29,439 nucleotides of DNA from an uncultured Eubacteriales bacterium (GTDB lineage Bacteria; Bacillota; Clostridia; Oscillospirales; Oscillospiraceae), in NCBI GenBank assembly GCA_900552475.1, contig USAC01000017.1, forward strand, positions 1 through 29,439, read 5' to 3'. The position numbers and the translations under genes are program-made. Under the pieces are notes generated by a model. That model saw only the letters and a list, made by a program, of their open reading frames with translations, ran no database searches and was not told the DNA's origin. Shown here in pieces: positions 22,399 through 29,099 of the stretch. Within the stretch, counting starts at the first letter, position 1, and the number at the start of each line of letters is the position of its first letter.

Positions 22399-23090
22399 TT
22401 GTGGGCGATGATGGCGACATATCCGCCGCTCTGATAGCCGGGGACGACGTCCTCGACGTCGTCGTTGGTGTACATCGGGTTTTTCAGCAGCGTCTGATAG
22501 AAGTCGAAATCGTGGAAGCCGAGTGCCTTCAGCGCATCGATCTTCTCCTCCGTGGAGTGCCACACGCCCGCGCAGCACAGCTCGAGCGGATAGGGCAGCT
22601 TGGGCATAACGCCATTGAGGGACGGGTGGTCGAATGTCCCGGCGTTCTTTGCCAGCAGGTACATAAAGCCGAACGCGCTCTCCTTGGGGACATCCAGCGA
22701 GATAAACCGGCCGCCCGGCTTGAGCGCCTTTTTGCAGACGCCGAACGCGCGTGTCAGATCCTCCATATAGCTCGAACTGCCGTTGAGATAGATCACGTCA
22801 TAGGCGTTCTCCTCCAGCTCGACCTCCTCGATCGCGCCGAAGGCGATCACGTTGATGCCGCGCTTCTGCGCGATGGCACCCATATCGCGCGAGGGCTCGA
22901 TGCCCTCGATGCCGCTGCGGTCGATCATACTCTCGAACAGGCCGCTGCCGCAGCCGACGGAGAGCACGCGCTGGCCTGTGATGTCGCCGAGCGCCTTTTG
23001 GAACAGGCGGAGCTCGCTCTGGAACAGGTTTTCGTTTTCCATAAACCAGGCGTCATACTGCGCCGCGTAGCCGTCAAATTTAGGTTTCAT
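22395..23090 (-). CDS. Class I SAM-dependent methyltransferase
   Basis: A 231-residue Rossmann-fold methyltransferase. Motif I RVLSVGCGSG is at 41-50, the ribose-binding acidic residue Glu65 lies in IEGIEPS, and motif IV-like YDVIYLNGSSSYMEDL is near 108-123, followed by LKPGGRFISLDVP. It would be cytosolic; the substrate is unknown. It is the first gene of a pair whose stop overlaps tenA by 4 nt, so a link with thiamin or pyrimidine metabolism is possible but unproven. ATG at 23090 is chosen because the family homology begins there; the upstream AAAGGA site is rather far (12 nt). Confidence 0.85.
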   Translation of the reverse strand: MKPKFDGYAAQYDAWFMENENLFQSELRLFQKALGDITGQRVLSVGCGSGLFESMIDRSGIEGIEPSRDMGAIAQKRGINVIAFGAIEEVELEENAYDVIYLNGSSSYMEDLTRAFGVCKKALKPGGRFISLDVPKESAFGFMYLLAKNAGTFDHPSLNGVMPKLPYPLELCCAGVWHSTEEKIDALKALGFHDFDFYQTLLKNPMYTNDDVEDVVPGYQSGGYVAIIAHK

Positions 23091-23181
23091 CGTCAGGTGG
23101 TCCTTTCTTCTCGTCAGATTTTCAAAGTTTCGTCTGCTGCCGCCACTTCCGCTTTTCGCCAAAAATGCGCAGCCTGCGCCC

Positions 23182-23210
23182 ATGATACCATAAATGCCCC
23201 CGCTCCGCAA
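23182..23210 (-). promoter_or_regulatory. Sigma-A promoter of the methyltransferase-tenA operon
   Basis: On the minus strand TTGCGG (23210-23205), 17 bp, TATCAT (23187-23182), about 90 nt before the ATG. The leader shows no obvious riboswitch. Confidence 0.65.
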
Positions 23211-23281
23211 TGCTTGCAGCGCCCGTGAAAATGTAAAATTGCTGTAAAATCGCGCTGAATCCGCAGTCTTCCGGGGTAAAT

Positions 23282-23317
23282 AAAACCGGCAAGCATCCTT
23301 CGATGCTTGTCGGTTTT
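23282..23317 (-). terminator. Terminator of the tRNA-Ser pair
   Basis: A 16-bp stem (23317-23302 with 23297-23282, one wobble) begins at the last base of the tRNA-Ser(GCT) CCA and ends in TTTTATTTA on the minus strand. Confidence 0.9.
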
Positions 23318-23408
23318 GGCGCGGAAGGAGGGATTTGAACCCTCGCGCGGCTTTTGACCGCCTACTCCCTTAGCAGGGGAGCCCCTTCGGCCACTTGGGT
23401 ACTTCCGC
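23317..23408 (-). tRNA. tRNA-Ser (anticodon GCT)
   Basis: A 92-nt type II tRNA with acceptor arms GCGGAAG/CTTCCGC, discriminator G and encoded CCA (23319-23317). The anticodon stem CTCCC/GGGAG holds CTGCTAA, giving GCT for AGC/AGU serine codons. The long variable arm AGGCGGT...GCCGC is typical of serine. It lies 13 nt behind tRNA-Ser(TGA) in one transcript. Confidence 0.97.
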
Positions 23409-23421
23409 AAATATGGATATC

Positions 23422-23509
23422 TGGCGGAGAGAGTGGGATTCGAACCCACGGATGCTTTCACATCGCCGGTTTTCAAGACCGGTGCTTTCGACCACTCAGC
23501 CATCTCTCC
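23422..23509 (-). tRNA. tRNA-Ser (anticodon TGA)
   Basis: An 88-nt type II tRNA with acceptor arms GGAGAGA/TCTCTCC, discriminator G and encoded CCA. The anticodon stem CCGGT/ACCGG holds CTTGAAA, giving TGA for UCA serine codons. A long variable arm (GCGATGTGAAAGCATC) and T arm GTGGG-TTCGAAT-CCCAC are visible. First gene of the two-tRNA unit. Confidence 0.97.
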
Positions 23510-23540
23510 GTGCAAAAGCATACTCAACCAGACACCCATC

Positions 23541-23569
23541 ATTTTAACATAGGCCCGTCCGCTTGTCAA
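23541..23569 (-). promoter_or_regulatory. Sigma-A promoter of the tRNA-Ser pair
   Basis: On the minus strand TTGACA (23569-23564), 17 bp, TAAAAT (23546-23541), about 32 nt before the first tRNA. Confidence 0.85.
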
Positions 23570-23592
23570 CAGTGAAAATGAAAACCTGCCCG

Positions 23593-24585
23593 TTATTCCG
23601 GCCGGTATGTCTCGATCGTGACGTCCGTATAGTACCAGTGCAGGATCTCCTGCCACGTTTTGCCCTCGCTCGCGAGTGTGTTCGCGCCGTACTGGCTCAT
23701 GCCGACGCCGTGGCCGTAGCCCGTGACGTGGAACCTGACCGTCTCCGCCGTCGCCTCGGCCGTGAAGCTCGCCGAGCGTAGGCCGTAGAGCCTGCGTACC
23801 TCCGTTCCCTCGACAGTCATGCCGCCGATGGTGATCGTCTCCACGCGGTCGGAGCCGTTGCGCACGGGATCCGTGATCCACGTCTCCGGTGCGCCGGAAA
23901 AGTCCGCCTGCGCGTGCGCCGCACGCATGATCTTCTGAAATTCCGCGGCGGTGAACTCCCGGACGCTGTAGTAATTCGGGACGCTCTCGCCGCTCTCGGG
24001 GCTCGCCACGCTCGCCAGATACGGCAGATCCTGCACCCAGACGTCCCGGCAGCTGGCCGTCACGCCGTCCGACGATGAGTGAAACGCCGCGAGGATGAGC
24101 TGGCCGTTATAGAGCATGACCTGTCCGTCCGTCGCGCGGACGGCCTCCTGAATCTTCGCCTCGTAGGCCTCCGCCTGCTCGCCCCACTTCTGCGCCGCCT
24201 GCTCCGCGCCGGTCCACGCGTTGCAGCAGGTGTGGTCCATGCAGACGTCCGCGTCCGGGTGGTTTGCCTTGCCGCCGCGCTGGAGGTGGTAGTAAATATA
24301 GGTGCGCTCGGCCACCGCCTGCGCCTTGAGCGCCTCCTCCTCGAACGTCGCGGGCATCTCGCCGCGCACGACGCCGGGGAGATACGCCGCCATCGTCATC
24401 TCGACCGTCTCCGTCCCGTTCCAGACTCGCAGCACGGACGACTCGTCCGCGCCCGGCGCGTCCGTCTGCTCCTGCGCGGTGCGCGCCGGCTGCGGCTCCG
24501 GTGCACCGGTGCTCTGCACCGTGACCCATGGCCCGCCGAAGAGCAGCACCAGCATCAGAAACGCCGCTGCAGCAGCCTGCGTCAT
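23593..24585 (-). CDS. spoIID: Stage II sporulation protein D-like lytic transglycosylase
   Basis: A 330-residue SpoIID-family protein. SpoIID cleaves peptidoglycan glycan strands during engulfment of the forespore. A single N-terminal membrane anchor (about 2-18) is followed by a Pro/Glu-rich linker and the SpoIID domain. The catalytic Glu76 lies in VVRGEMPATF; His109, Cys115, His118 and Cys120/121 in HPDADVCMDHTCC fit the zinc-binding loop seen in clostridial SpoIID. The C-terminal GYGHGVGMSQYGA signature (about 288-300) is intact. ATG at 24585 is chosen, 6 nt after GGGAGGGG; an ATG two codons earlier abuts that site. No spoIIQ or spoIIID lies next to it, so it may be a SpoIID paralogue. 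Confidence 0.9.
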   Translation of the reverse strand: MTQAAAAAFLMLVLLFGGPWVTVQSTGAPEPQPARTAQEQTDAPGADESSVLRVWNGTETVEMTMAAYLPGVVRGEMPATFEEEALKAQAVAERTYIYYHLQRGGKANHPDADVCMDHTCCNAWTGAEQAAQKWGEQAEAYEAKIQEAVRATDGQVMLYNGQLILAAFHSSSDGVTASCRDVWVQDLPYLASVASPESGESVPNYYSVREFTAAEFQKIMRAAHAQADFSGAPETWITDPVRNGSDRVETITIGGMTVEGTEVRRLYGLRSASFTAEATAETVRFHVTGYGHGVGMSQYGANTLASEGKTWQEILHWYYTDVTIETYRPE

Positions 24586-24637
24586 ATGCATCCCCTCCCG
24601 CAGAAGTCTATGCCGCGCGGCGGGGAAACATGCCCGT

Positions 24638-24684
24638 AAAAACCATAAGCGGAGGGCCGAGGGAATCGGCTCTCCGCTTATGGT
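24638..24684 (-). terminator. Terminator between tadA and spoIID
   Basis: A 19-bp stem with one wobble (24684-24666 with 24660-24642) is followed on the minus strand by TTTTT. It lies about 90 nt after the tadA stop and 50 nt before spoIID, so spoIID must have its own promoter in 24586-24640; GCATAGACT there is only a weak sigma-E-like -10. Confidence 0.88.
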
Positions 24685-24775
24685 AGGAAGATTGATGAAA
24701 AAAGTTTTGTCTCTTGCAGGTATTAAGATAACAGGAGTTTGTTAAATAATTTGCACAGAAGATGTTAAAAAAGTA

Positions 24776-25246
24776 TTAAATATCCCGCTTTTGCCCGTTT
24801 GGCCCCCGCAGCGAGCGGAAAAAGTCCGCAAGCACCTGATGACACTCCTCCCGCAGCACCCCGCCAACGAGCGCCGGGCGGGCGGGAAAATCCTCCATGA
24901 ACAGGTTCAGCACCCCGCCGCAGGCGCCCATCGCGCGGTCGCGCGCGCCGTAGTAGACCCGCGGGATACGCGCGCTCAGAATCGCCCCCGCGCACATCGG
25001 GCACGGCTCGAGCGTCACATAGAGCGTGCAGTCCTCGAGCCGCCAGCTGCCGAGGGCGCGGTTCGCCTCGCGGATGGCCTCCATCTCGGCGTGTGAGCAG
25101 GTCGCCTGCTTCTCCTCGCGGCGGTTGCGGCCGCGGCCGACAATCTCGCCGCCGCGCACGATGACGCATCCGACCGGCACCTCCCCCGCCCGCGCGGCCT
25201 CCCGCGCCAGCAACAGCGCCTGCTCCATATAGTATTCGTGATCCAG
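24776..25246 (-). CDS. tadA: tRNA-specific adenosine deaminase
   Basis: Converts A34 to inosine in tRNA-Arg(ACG). With the chosen start it has 156 residues, the usual length. Catalytic and zinc motifs: His52-Ala-Glu54 in SHAEMEAI, and Pro81-Cys82-Pro-Met-Cys85 in LEPCPMCAGAI. The family start pattern (DHEYYMEQALLLA) begins right after a CTG codon (25246-25244) that lies 9 nt behind a perfect AGGAGG (25261-25256). The first in-frame ATG after it is six codons on and 27 nt from the site; an upstream ATG at 25300 has no site. So a CTG start is the best reading, though it is a rare start codon. Confidence 0.9.
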   Translation of the reverse strand: MDHEYYMEQALLLAREAARAGEVPVGCVIVRGGEIVGRGRNRREEKQATCSHAEMEAIREANRALGSWRLEDCTLYVTLEPCPMCAGAILSARIPRVYYGARDRAMGACGGVLNLFMEDFPARPALVGGVLREECHQVLADFFRSLRGPNGQKRDI

Positions 25247-25302
25247 CGCACTGCGCCTCCTCTCCGTGAAAAATTGCCGCCGGTGATTAAAGCCCGGCAT
25301 AT

Positions 25303-25330
25303 TTGTCCAAACTAATCGTACATATATTAC
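25303..25330 (+). promoter_or_regulatory. Probable promoter of yaaL-bofA
   Basis: TTGTCC (25303-25308), 16 bp, TATTAC (25325-25330), 25 nt before the yaaL ATG. Overlaps the upstream region of tadA, which is transcribed the other way. Confidence 0.45.
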
Positions 25331-25355
25331 CAGAGGAATGCCAGGAGGGAACACC

Positions 25356-25661
25356 ATGGGAAAGACCCGCATCAATACCGCCGCCGACGACCTGCGTCTT
25401 GAACTGCAGGACGCCGCGCTCTCGCTGCGCTGCGCATACGACCGTTTCAACCACGTGACGGATCCGGAGCTGGTCGAGGCGAGCATCTATGAGATCAACT
25501 CCCTGCAGGCCCGCTATAACTATCTGCTGCGCCGCGCCAAGGCGCTGCACGGCGGCGCGCCCGTCGAGACGCCCTGCGCCCGGCCCGTGCCTCGGGTGCA
25601 GCAGTCCGTCGCCTGCGTCGCCGCGGCGGCCATGGAAGGAGGACGGTCATGTCCGTCGTAG
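25356..25661 (+). CDS. yaaL: YaaL-like DUF2508 protein
   Basis: A 101-residue small soluble protein. The first 65 residues match the DUF2508/YaaL pattern: a helical LRLELQDAALSLRCAYDRFNHVTDPELVEASIYEINSLQ-type region, followed by ARYNYLLRRAKAL. Function is unknown in the family. The C-terminal 35 residues are low-complexity and probably disordered. AGGAGGG precedes ATG by 6 nt. It overlaps bofA by 13 nt, the same gene pair as yaaL-bofA of Bacillus, which supports the assignment. Confidence 0.85.
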   Translation: MGKTRINTAADDLRLELQDAALSLRCAYDRFNHVTDPELVEASIYEINSLQARYNYLLRRAKALHGGAPVETPCARPVPRVQQSVACVAAAAMEGGRSCPS

Positions 25662-25915
25662 AAAAAGTATCCCTGGGGCTGGTGCTCCTGTTTCTGGTGG
25701 TGGCCTGTGTCAGGCTCTTCTCCGCGCCGCTGAAGGTCGCGCTGCGCGTGCTCATCAACTCCGTGCTCGGCTTCGGCGCGCTGTGGCTGCTGAACCTGAC
25801 GGGCGGCGTGACCGGGATCGCGCTGGGGCTGAATATCTTCAACTCCCTGACGGTCGGCATCCTCGGCGTGCCGGGGCTGTTTCTGCTACTGCTGCTGCAG
25901 TGGGTACTGAAATAG
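25649..25915 (+). CDS. bofA: Pro-sigma-K processing inhibitor BofA family protein
   Basis: An 88-residue membrane protein with hydrophobic spans at about 6-23, 33-52 and 66-87. The family core is visible in KVALRVLINSVLGFGALWLLN and the GIALGLNIFNSLTVGILGVPG end. In Bacillus BofA holds the SpoIVFB protease inactive in the outer forespore membrane until the sigma-K checkpoint. Many clostridia keep bofA even where sigma-K control differs, so the exact role here is inferred. The gene starts within yaaL, after GGAAGGAGG. Confidence 0.9.
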   Translation: MSVVEKVSLGLVLLFLVVACVRLFSAPLKVALRVLINSVLGFGALWLLNLTGGVTGIALGLNIFNSLTVGILGVPGLFLLLLLQWVLK

Positions 25916-25941
25916 CCTACATAAAAGCGCAATATCTTGCG

Positions 25942-27678
25942 TTAAAAGCGCAGCTTCCTGTTGATTTCAAGCATTCTCGCGGCGTCCGCCTTGCAGACGC
26001 GCCGGTCGAAGGTCAGCAGGCCGTTCACCTCGTCCTCCACGTCGCTGAGCTGGGTATAGACCGCCGCCGAAAGCCCCTGCGCCGCGATCTGCGGCAGCAC
26101 CTCGCACGTGTAGAGCCGCTCAAGCGCATCCATCCACGCGTCCGCGCTCTTGTAGGTGCGGTAGCCGAAGCGCCGGTCCGTCGTGTAGTGTCCGGGGAGG
26201 GGCAGGCTGTAGCCGCCGAACTCCGTCAGCGCCAGCACGCGCCGCCCGTCGTTTTTCAAGCGCACAGGGCGGTAGTAGATATGGTAGCTGCGCAGGTCGC
26301 CGCCGCCCTGATCGTGCCAGCCGGAGGCGTGGTCGACAGGGCGCGTCGGGTCGAGCGCGCGGAGCTTTTCCGTGATGCGCAGGGCATCGAACTGCCCCCA
26401 GCCCTCGTTGAACGGCACCCACAGCGCGAGCGACACACAATTTCGCAGCAGCTCCACCGTGGCGGCGAGATCTGCCTCATACTGCCCGCGCCCGGCCTGC
26501 CCGGCGCGTCCGAATTTCGCGGAGGGAGCGTCCTTCAGCCGGATCCCCGCGAACGGCAGCACCTGCATCGTCAGGGGGTGAAACCGCTCGAAGCAGGAGA
26601 CCATATCCTGCCACACGAGCATCCCCAGCCGGTCGCAGTGGTAGTACCAGCGCAGCGGCTCGATTTTGATATGCTTTCGCAGCATGTTAAAGCCCATGCG
26701 CTTCGCCGTCTCGATGTCGTAGATCATCGCCACGTCGGACGGCGGGGTATACAGCCCGTCCGACCAGTACCCCTGATCGAGCAGCCCCGTCTGGAAGTAC
26801 GGCTCGTTGTTGAGCGCCAGCACGCGGCGCCCCTTGTGCTCCACGGTGGAGAACTTCCGCATGCCGAAATAGCTCGTCACGCGGTCATCTCCCAGCGTGA
26901 TCTCCACGTCGTAGAGATACGGATCCTCCGGCAACCACGGGTGGAAGCACTCCGCCGGGACGACGGAGACGCCGTCGCCGTTTTCGTCCGCCCGGCCCGC
27001 CGCGATGACCTCCCCCGCCGCGCGCACCGTGACATGCGCGCCCGCGGGCGCGTCCGCGTCGATGTGCCAGAGCAGGCATTTTTCATCGAAGTCCGGCGTC
27101 AGCCGGATATTTTTTATGTAGTTTTCCGGCACGCTCTCGAGCCAGACCGTCTGCCAGATGCCGCTCGTCGCGGTGTACCAGATGCCGCCGCGCCGGTAGC
27201 GCTGCTTGCCGAAGGCGTAGACGCCGCCCTCCGCGTCGTCCGTGACGGCGACGGTCAGCCGGTTCTCGCCCGGGACAAGCAACTCCGTGATGTCGAGGCA
27301 GAACGGCAGATACCCGCCCTCGTGGTGCCCCGCGGGGCGGTCGTTCACCAGCACGCGGCTGCACTGGTCCACCGCACCGAAGTGCAGCAGCACCCGCGCG
27401 CGGCGGAAGCCCTCCGGCAGCGTAAACGTCCGCTCGTACCAGAGCGTCTCGCCGCTCTGCAGCTGAAAATCGCACCCGGAGAGCAGGCTCTCCGGCGAAA
27501 ACGGCACGAGGATCTTCCCCGTGCGGCGGCGCGTGTACTCCTCACCGTCCTGCACCGTGTAGTCCCACAGGCCGTTGAGACAGAGGTAGCTATCCCGCAC
27601 GAGCTGCGGCCGCGGATACTCCGGGAGCGGACAGGCGCGGTCGATCGTCTCTCCCCAAGGGGTGTAAAGCTCCTTCAT
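25942..27678 (-). CDS. Glycoside hydrolase family 2 enzyme
   Basis: A 578-residue GH2 protein with the sugar-binding jelly-roll domain first (about 25-185, with LNGLWDY and GGIWYTATSGIWQTVWLE), an immunoglobulin-like domain (about 187-280) and the TIM barrel (about 285-578). The acid/base is Glu425 in VPFNEGWGQFD and the nucleophile is Glu486 in LTEFGG. No signal peptide, so intracellular. It is shorter than LacZ and closer to the small beta-galactosidase/beta-glucuronidase-like group; the sugar specificity cannot be read. It starts 1 nt after the TtcA-like stop with its GGAGGAG inside that gene. No sugar transporter or regulator adjoins it. Confidence 0.9.
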   Translation of the reverse strand: MKELYTPWGETIDRACPLPEYPRPQLVRDSYLCLNGLWDYTVQDGEEYTRRRTGKILVPFSPESLLSGCDFQLQSGETLWYERTFTLPEGFRRARVLLHFGAVDQCSRVLVNDRPAGHHEGGYLPFCLDITELLVPGENRLTVAVTDDAEGGVYAFGKQRYRRGGIWYTATSGIWQTVWLESVPENYIKNIRLTPDFDEKCLLWHIDADAPAGAHVTVRAAGEVIAAGRADENGDGVSVVPAECFHPWLPEDPYLYDVEITLGDDRVTSYFGMRKFSTVEHKGRRVLALNNEPYFQTGLLDQGYWSDGLYTPPSDVAMIYDIETAKRMGFNMLRKHIKIEPLRWYYHCDRLGMLVWQDMVSCFERFHPLTMQVLPFAGIRLKDAPSAKFGRAGQAGRGQYEADLAATVELLRNCVSLALWVPFNEGWGQFDALRITEKLRALDPTRPVDHASGWHDQGGGDLRSYHIYYRPVRLKNDGRRVLALTEFGGYSLPLPGHYTTDRRFGYRTYKSADAWMDALERLYTCEVLPQIAAQGLSAAVYTQLSDVEDEVNGLLTFDRRVCKADAARMLEINRKLRF

Positions 27679-27679
27679 A

Positions 27680-28405
27680 TTACCGCTCCTCCACGTGCAG
27701 GTTCCAGCCGTAGAGCGGATAGCGCTGCATGCTGCCGAAGAGCTTCTGCTTGATGTCGGGGTAGCGCGTCTCGAGCGATGCGATCAGCTCCTTGACCTCC
27801 TGACGGCGGCTGTAGCCGTTGGCAGGACAGGGATTGTGCACAACCGGCAGGTGCAGGCGCTCCACAACGCGGCACACCTCGTCCTCGCGGCAGTAGAGCA
27901 GCGGGCGGATCTGCGTGATGCCGCTGCGGTCGAGGTACGTCACCGGCTGGAAGCAACCGATCCGCCCCTCAAAGAGCAGGTTCATCAGCAGCGTCTCAAT
28001 CGCGTCGTCGTAGTGGTGGCCGAGCGCGATCTTGGAGATGCCCAGCTGCTGCAGCGCCGTGTTGAGACTGCCGCGGCGGAGTTTGGCGCAGAGCGAGCAG
28101 GGATTCTTCTCCTTCCGCTCCTCAAAGACGATCTGATAGACCGGCGTCTGGATCCGCGTATAGGGTACGCCCAAACGGCGGCAGAGCTCCGCCACCTCGT
28201 CGAAGCTCTGCCCCGGCGTCCCGGTCTCGAGCGTGATGGCGTGGACGGAAAACGGCTGCGGATAAAAGCAGCGCAGCTGCGCCAGCGCCGTCAGCTTCAG
28301 CAGGCTGTCCTTCCCGCCCGAGACGCCCACAGCCACCGTGTCGCCGGCGTCGATCATGTGATAGTCCTCCACACAGCGGCGGACAAGCCCCAGAATATGC
28401 TGCAT
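27680..28405 (-). CDS. TtcA-like tRNA 2-thiolation enzyme
   Basis: A 241-residue PP-loop ATPase of the TtcA/TtuA family, which adenylates and thiolates a tRNA base (C32 in TtcA). The PP-loop SGGKDS is at 29-34. Cys103 and Cys106 in NPCSLC plus Cys193 in HNPCPANG give the three ligands of a 4Fe-4S cluster. HHYDDAIETLLMNLLF (130-145) is the usual motif. Firmicute members of this length are commonly annotated TtcA, but the exact base is not certain. ATG at 28405 follows AGGAGG by 9 nt. It is the first gene of a pair with the GH2 enzyme. Confidence 0.88.
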   Translation of the reverse strand: MQHILGLVRRCVEDYHMIDAGDTVAVGVSGGKDSLLKLTALAQLRCFYPQPFSVHAITLETGTPGQSFDEVAELCRRLGVPYTRIQTPVYQIVFEERKEKNPCSLCAKLRRGSLNTALQQLGISKIALGHHYDDAIETLLMNLLFEGRIGCFQPVTYLDRSGITQIRPLLYCREDEVCRVVERLHLPVVHNPCPANGYSRRQEVKELIASLETRYPDIKQKLFGSMQRYPLYGWNLHVEER

Positions 28406-28524
28406 CAGTAAAAACCTCCTGTCCCGCGGCCGCACGGGGATAAAATTGCAATTCGAGAAAACGCGAGGAAACGCGAGCTATCAAGAGAAAACAGCAGATG
28501 TTTTTGTCGTAAATTAAAATCGTG
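28406..28524. other. Divergent ttcA-rplM intergenic region
   Basis: AT-richer than surrounding DNA. No promoter for the minus-strand gene could be assigned. The direct repeat AAACGCGAG occurs at 28459-28467 and 28469-28477 with a 10-bp period, next to AGAGAAAAC at 28485-28492. Possible regulatory region; nothing more is seen. Confidence 0.35.
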
Positions 28525-28553
28525 TTGACAAAAAGCGCGCGGTATGCTATAAA
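28525..28553 (+). promoter_or_regulatory. Sigma-A promoter of rplM-rpsI
   Basis: TTGACA (28525-28530), 17 bp, TATAAA (28548-28553), 107 nt before the rplM ATG. This is one of the strongest promoters in the window, as expected for ribosomal protein genes. Confidence 0.88.
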
Positions 28554-28560
28554 TACTCTT

Positions 28561-28650
28561 GCGCGTTCGCGCGGTTCTATCTTGTTTCCCATCCCCGATT
28601 GTAGCAAGGGAGCATGAAAAAGTAAAGCAATACATTATTATAAATTGGAG
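28561..28650 (+). promoter_or_regulatory. rplM 5' leader, possible L13 autoregulatory RNA
   Basis: The transcript leader of about 100 nt starts with a hairpin GCGC-GTTC-GCGC (28561-28572), then a C/T-rich stretch and a GCAAGGGAG segment (28603-28611) that can pair with upstream CCC. Firmicutes often have an L13-binding leader at this place. I cannot confirm the motif from sequence alone. Confidence 0.35.
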
Positions 28651-28659
28651 GAAAACACC

Positions 28660-29085
28660 ATGTCCACTTATATGGCAAACAAGGCCACCATTGAGCGCAA
28701 GTGGTACGTCGTTGATGCCGCCGGCAAGCCCCTGGGCAAGACCGCCGTCATCGTGGCCGACCTGCTGCGCGGCAAGGGCAAAGTCACTTATACCCCGCAC
28801 GCTGACTGCGGCGACAACGTCATCGTCATCAACGCCGGCAAGGCCATCCTGACCGGCAACAAGATGGAGCAGAAGTACTATCGCACCCACTCCGGCTGGA
28901 TCGGCGGCCTGAAGGAGACGAAGTACCGCATCCTGATGCAGGAGAAGCCCGAGGTTGCCATGCGCGTGGCCGTGCGCGGCATGATGCCCCGCAACACCGT
29001 GACCAAGGACTCTCTGAAGCGTCTGCACATCTACGCCGGCGAGCAGCATGAGCATCAGGCTCAGAAGCCCGAGCTGATTAAGTAA
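28660..29085 (+). CDS. rplM: 50S ribosomal protein L13
   Basis: A 141-residue early-assembly protein of the large subunit. The family pattern is clear: ERKWYVVDAAGKPLGKTA at 12-29, the YTPHADCGDNVIVINAGK segment (44-61), HSGWIGGLKE (77-86) and the signature VRGMMPRNTVTKDSLKRLHIYAG (103-125). ATG at 28660 has GGAGG 8 nt upstream; an ATG four codons later is a less likely start. It is first in the conserved rplM-rpsI operon, 14 nt before rpsI. Confidence 0.98.
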   Translation: MSTYMANKATIERKWYVVDAAGKPLGKTAVIVADLLRGKGKVTYTPHADCGDNVIVINAGKAILTGNKMEQKYYRTHSGWIGGLKETKYRILMQEKPEVAMRVAVRGMMPRNTVTKDSLKRLHIYAGEQHEHQAQKPELIK

Positions 29086-29099
29086 GGAGGAAAAGAAAC

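Noticed and set aside
23361..23881. Minus-strand frame running through both tRNA-Ser genes
   Set aside because: It reads through structural RNA genes and the spoIID coding sequence in another frame.
24695..24745. 16-codon plus-strand frame starting ATGAAAAAAGTT
   Set aside because: Too short, only an AGGAAG-like site upstream, and between minus-strand genes; no support for translation.
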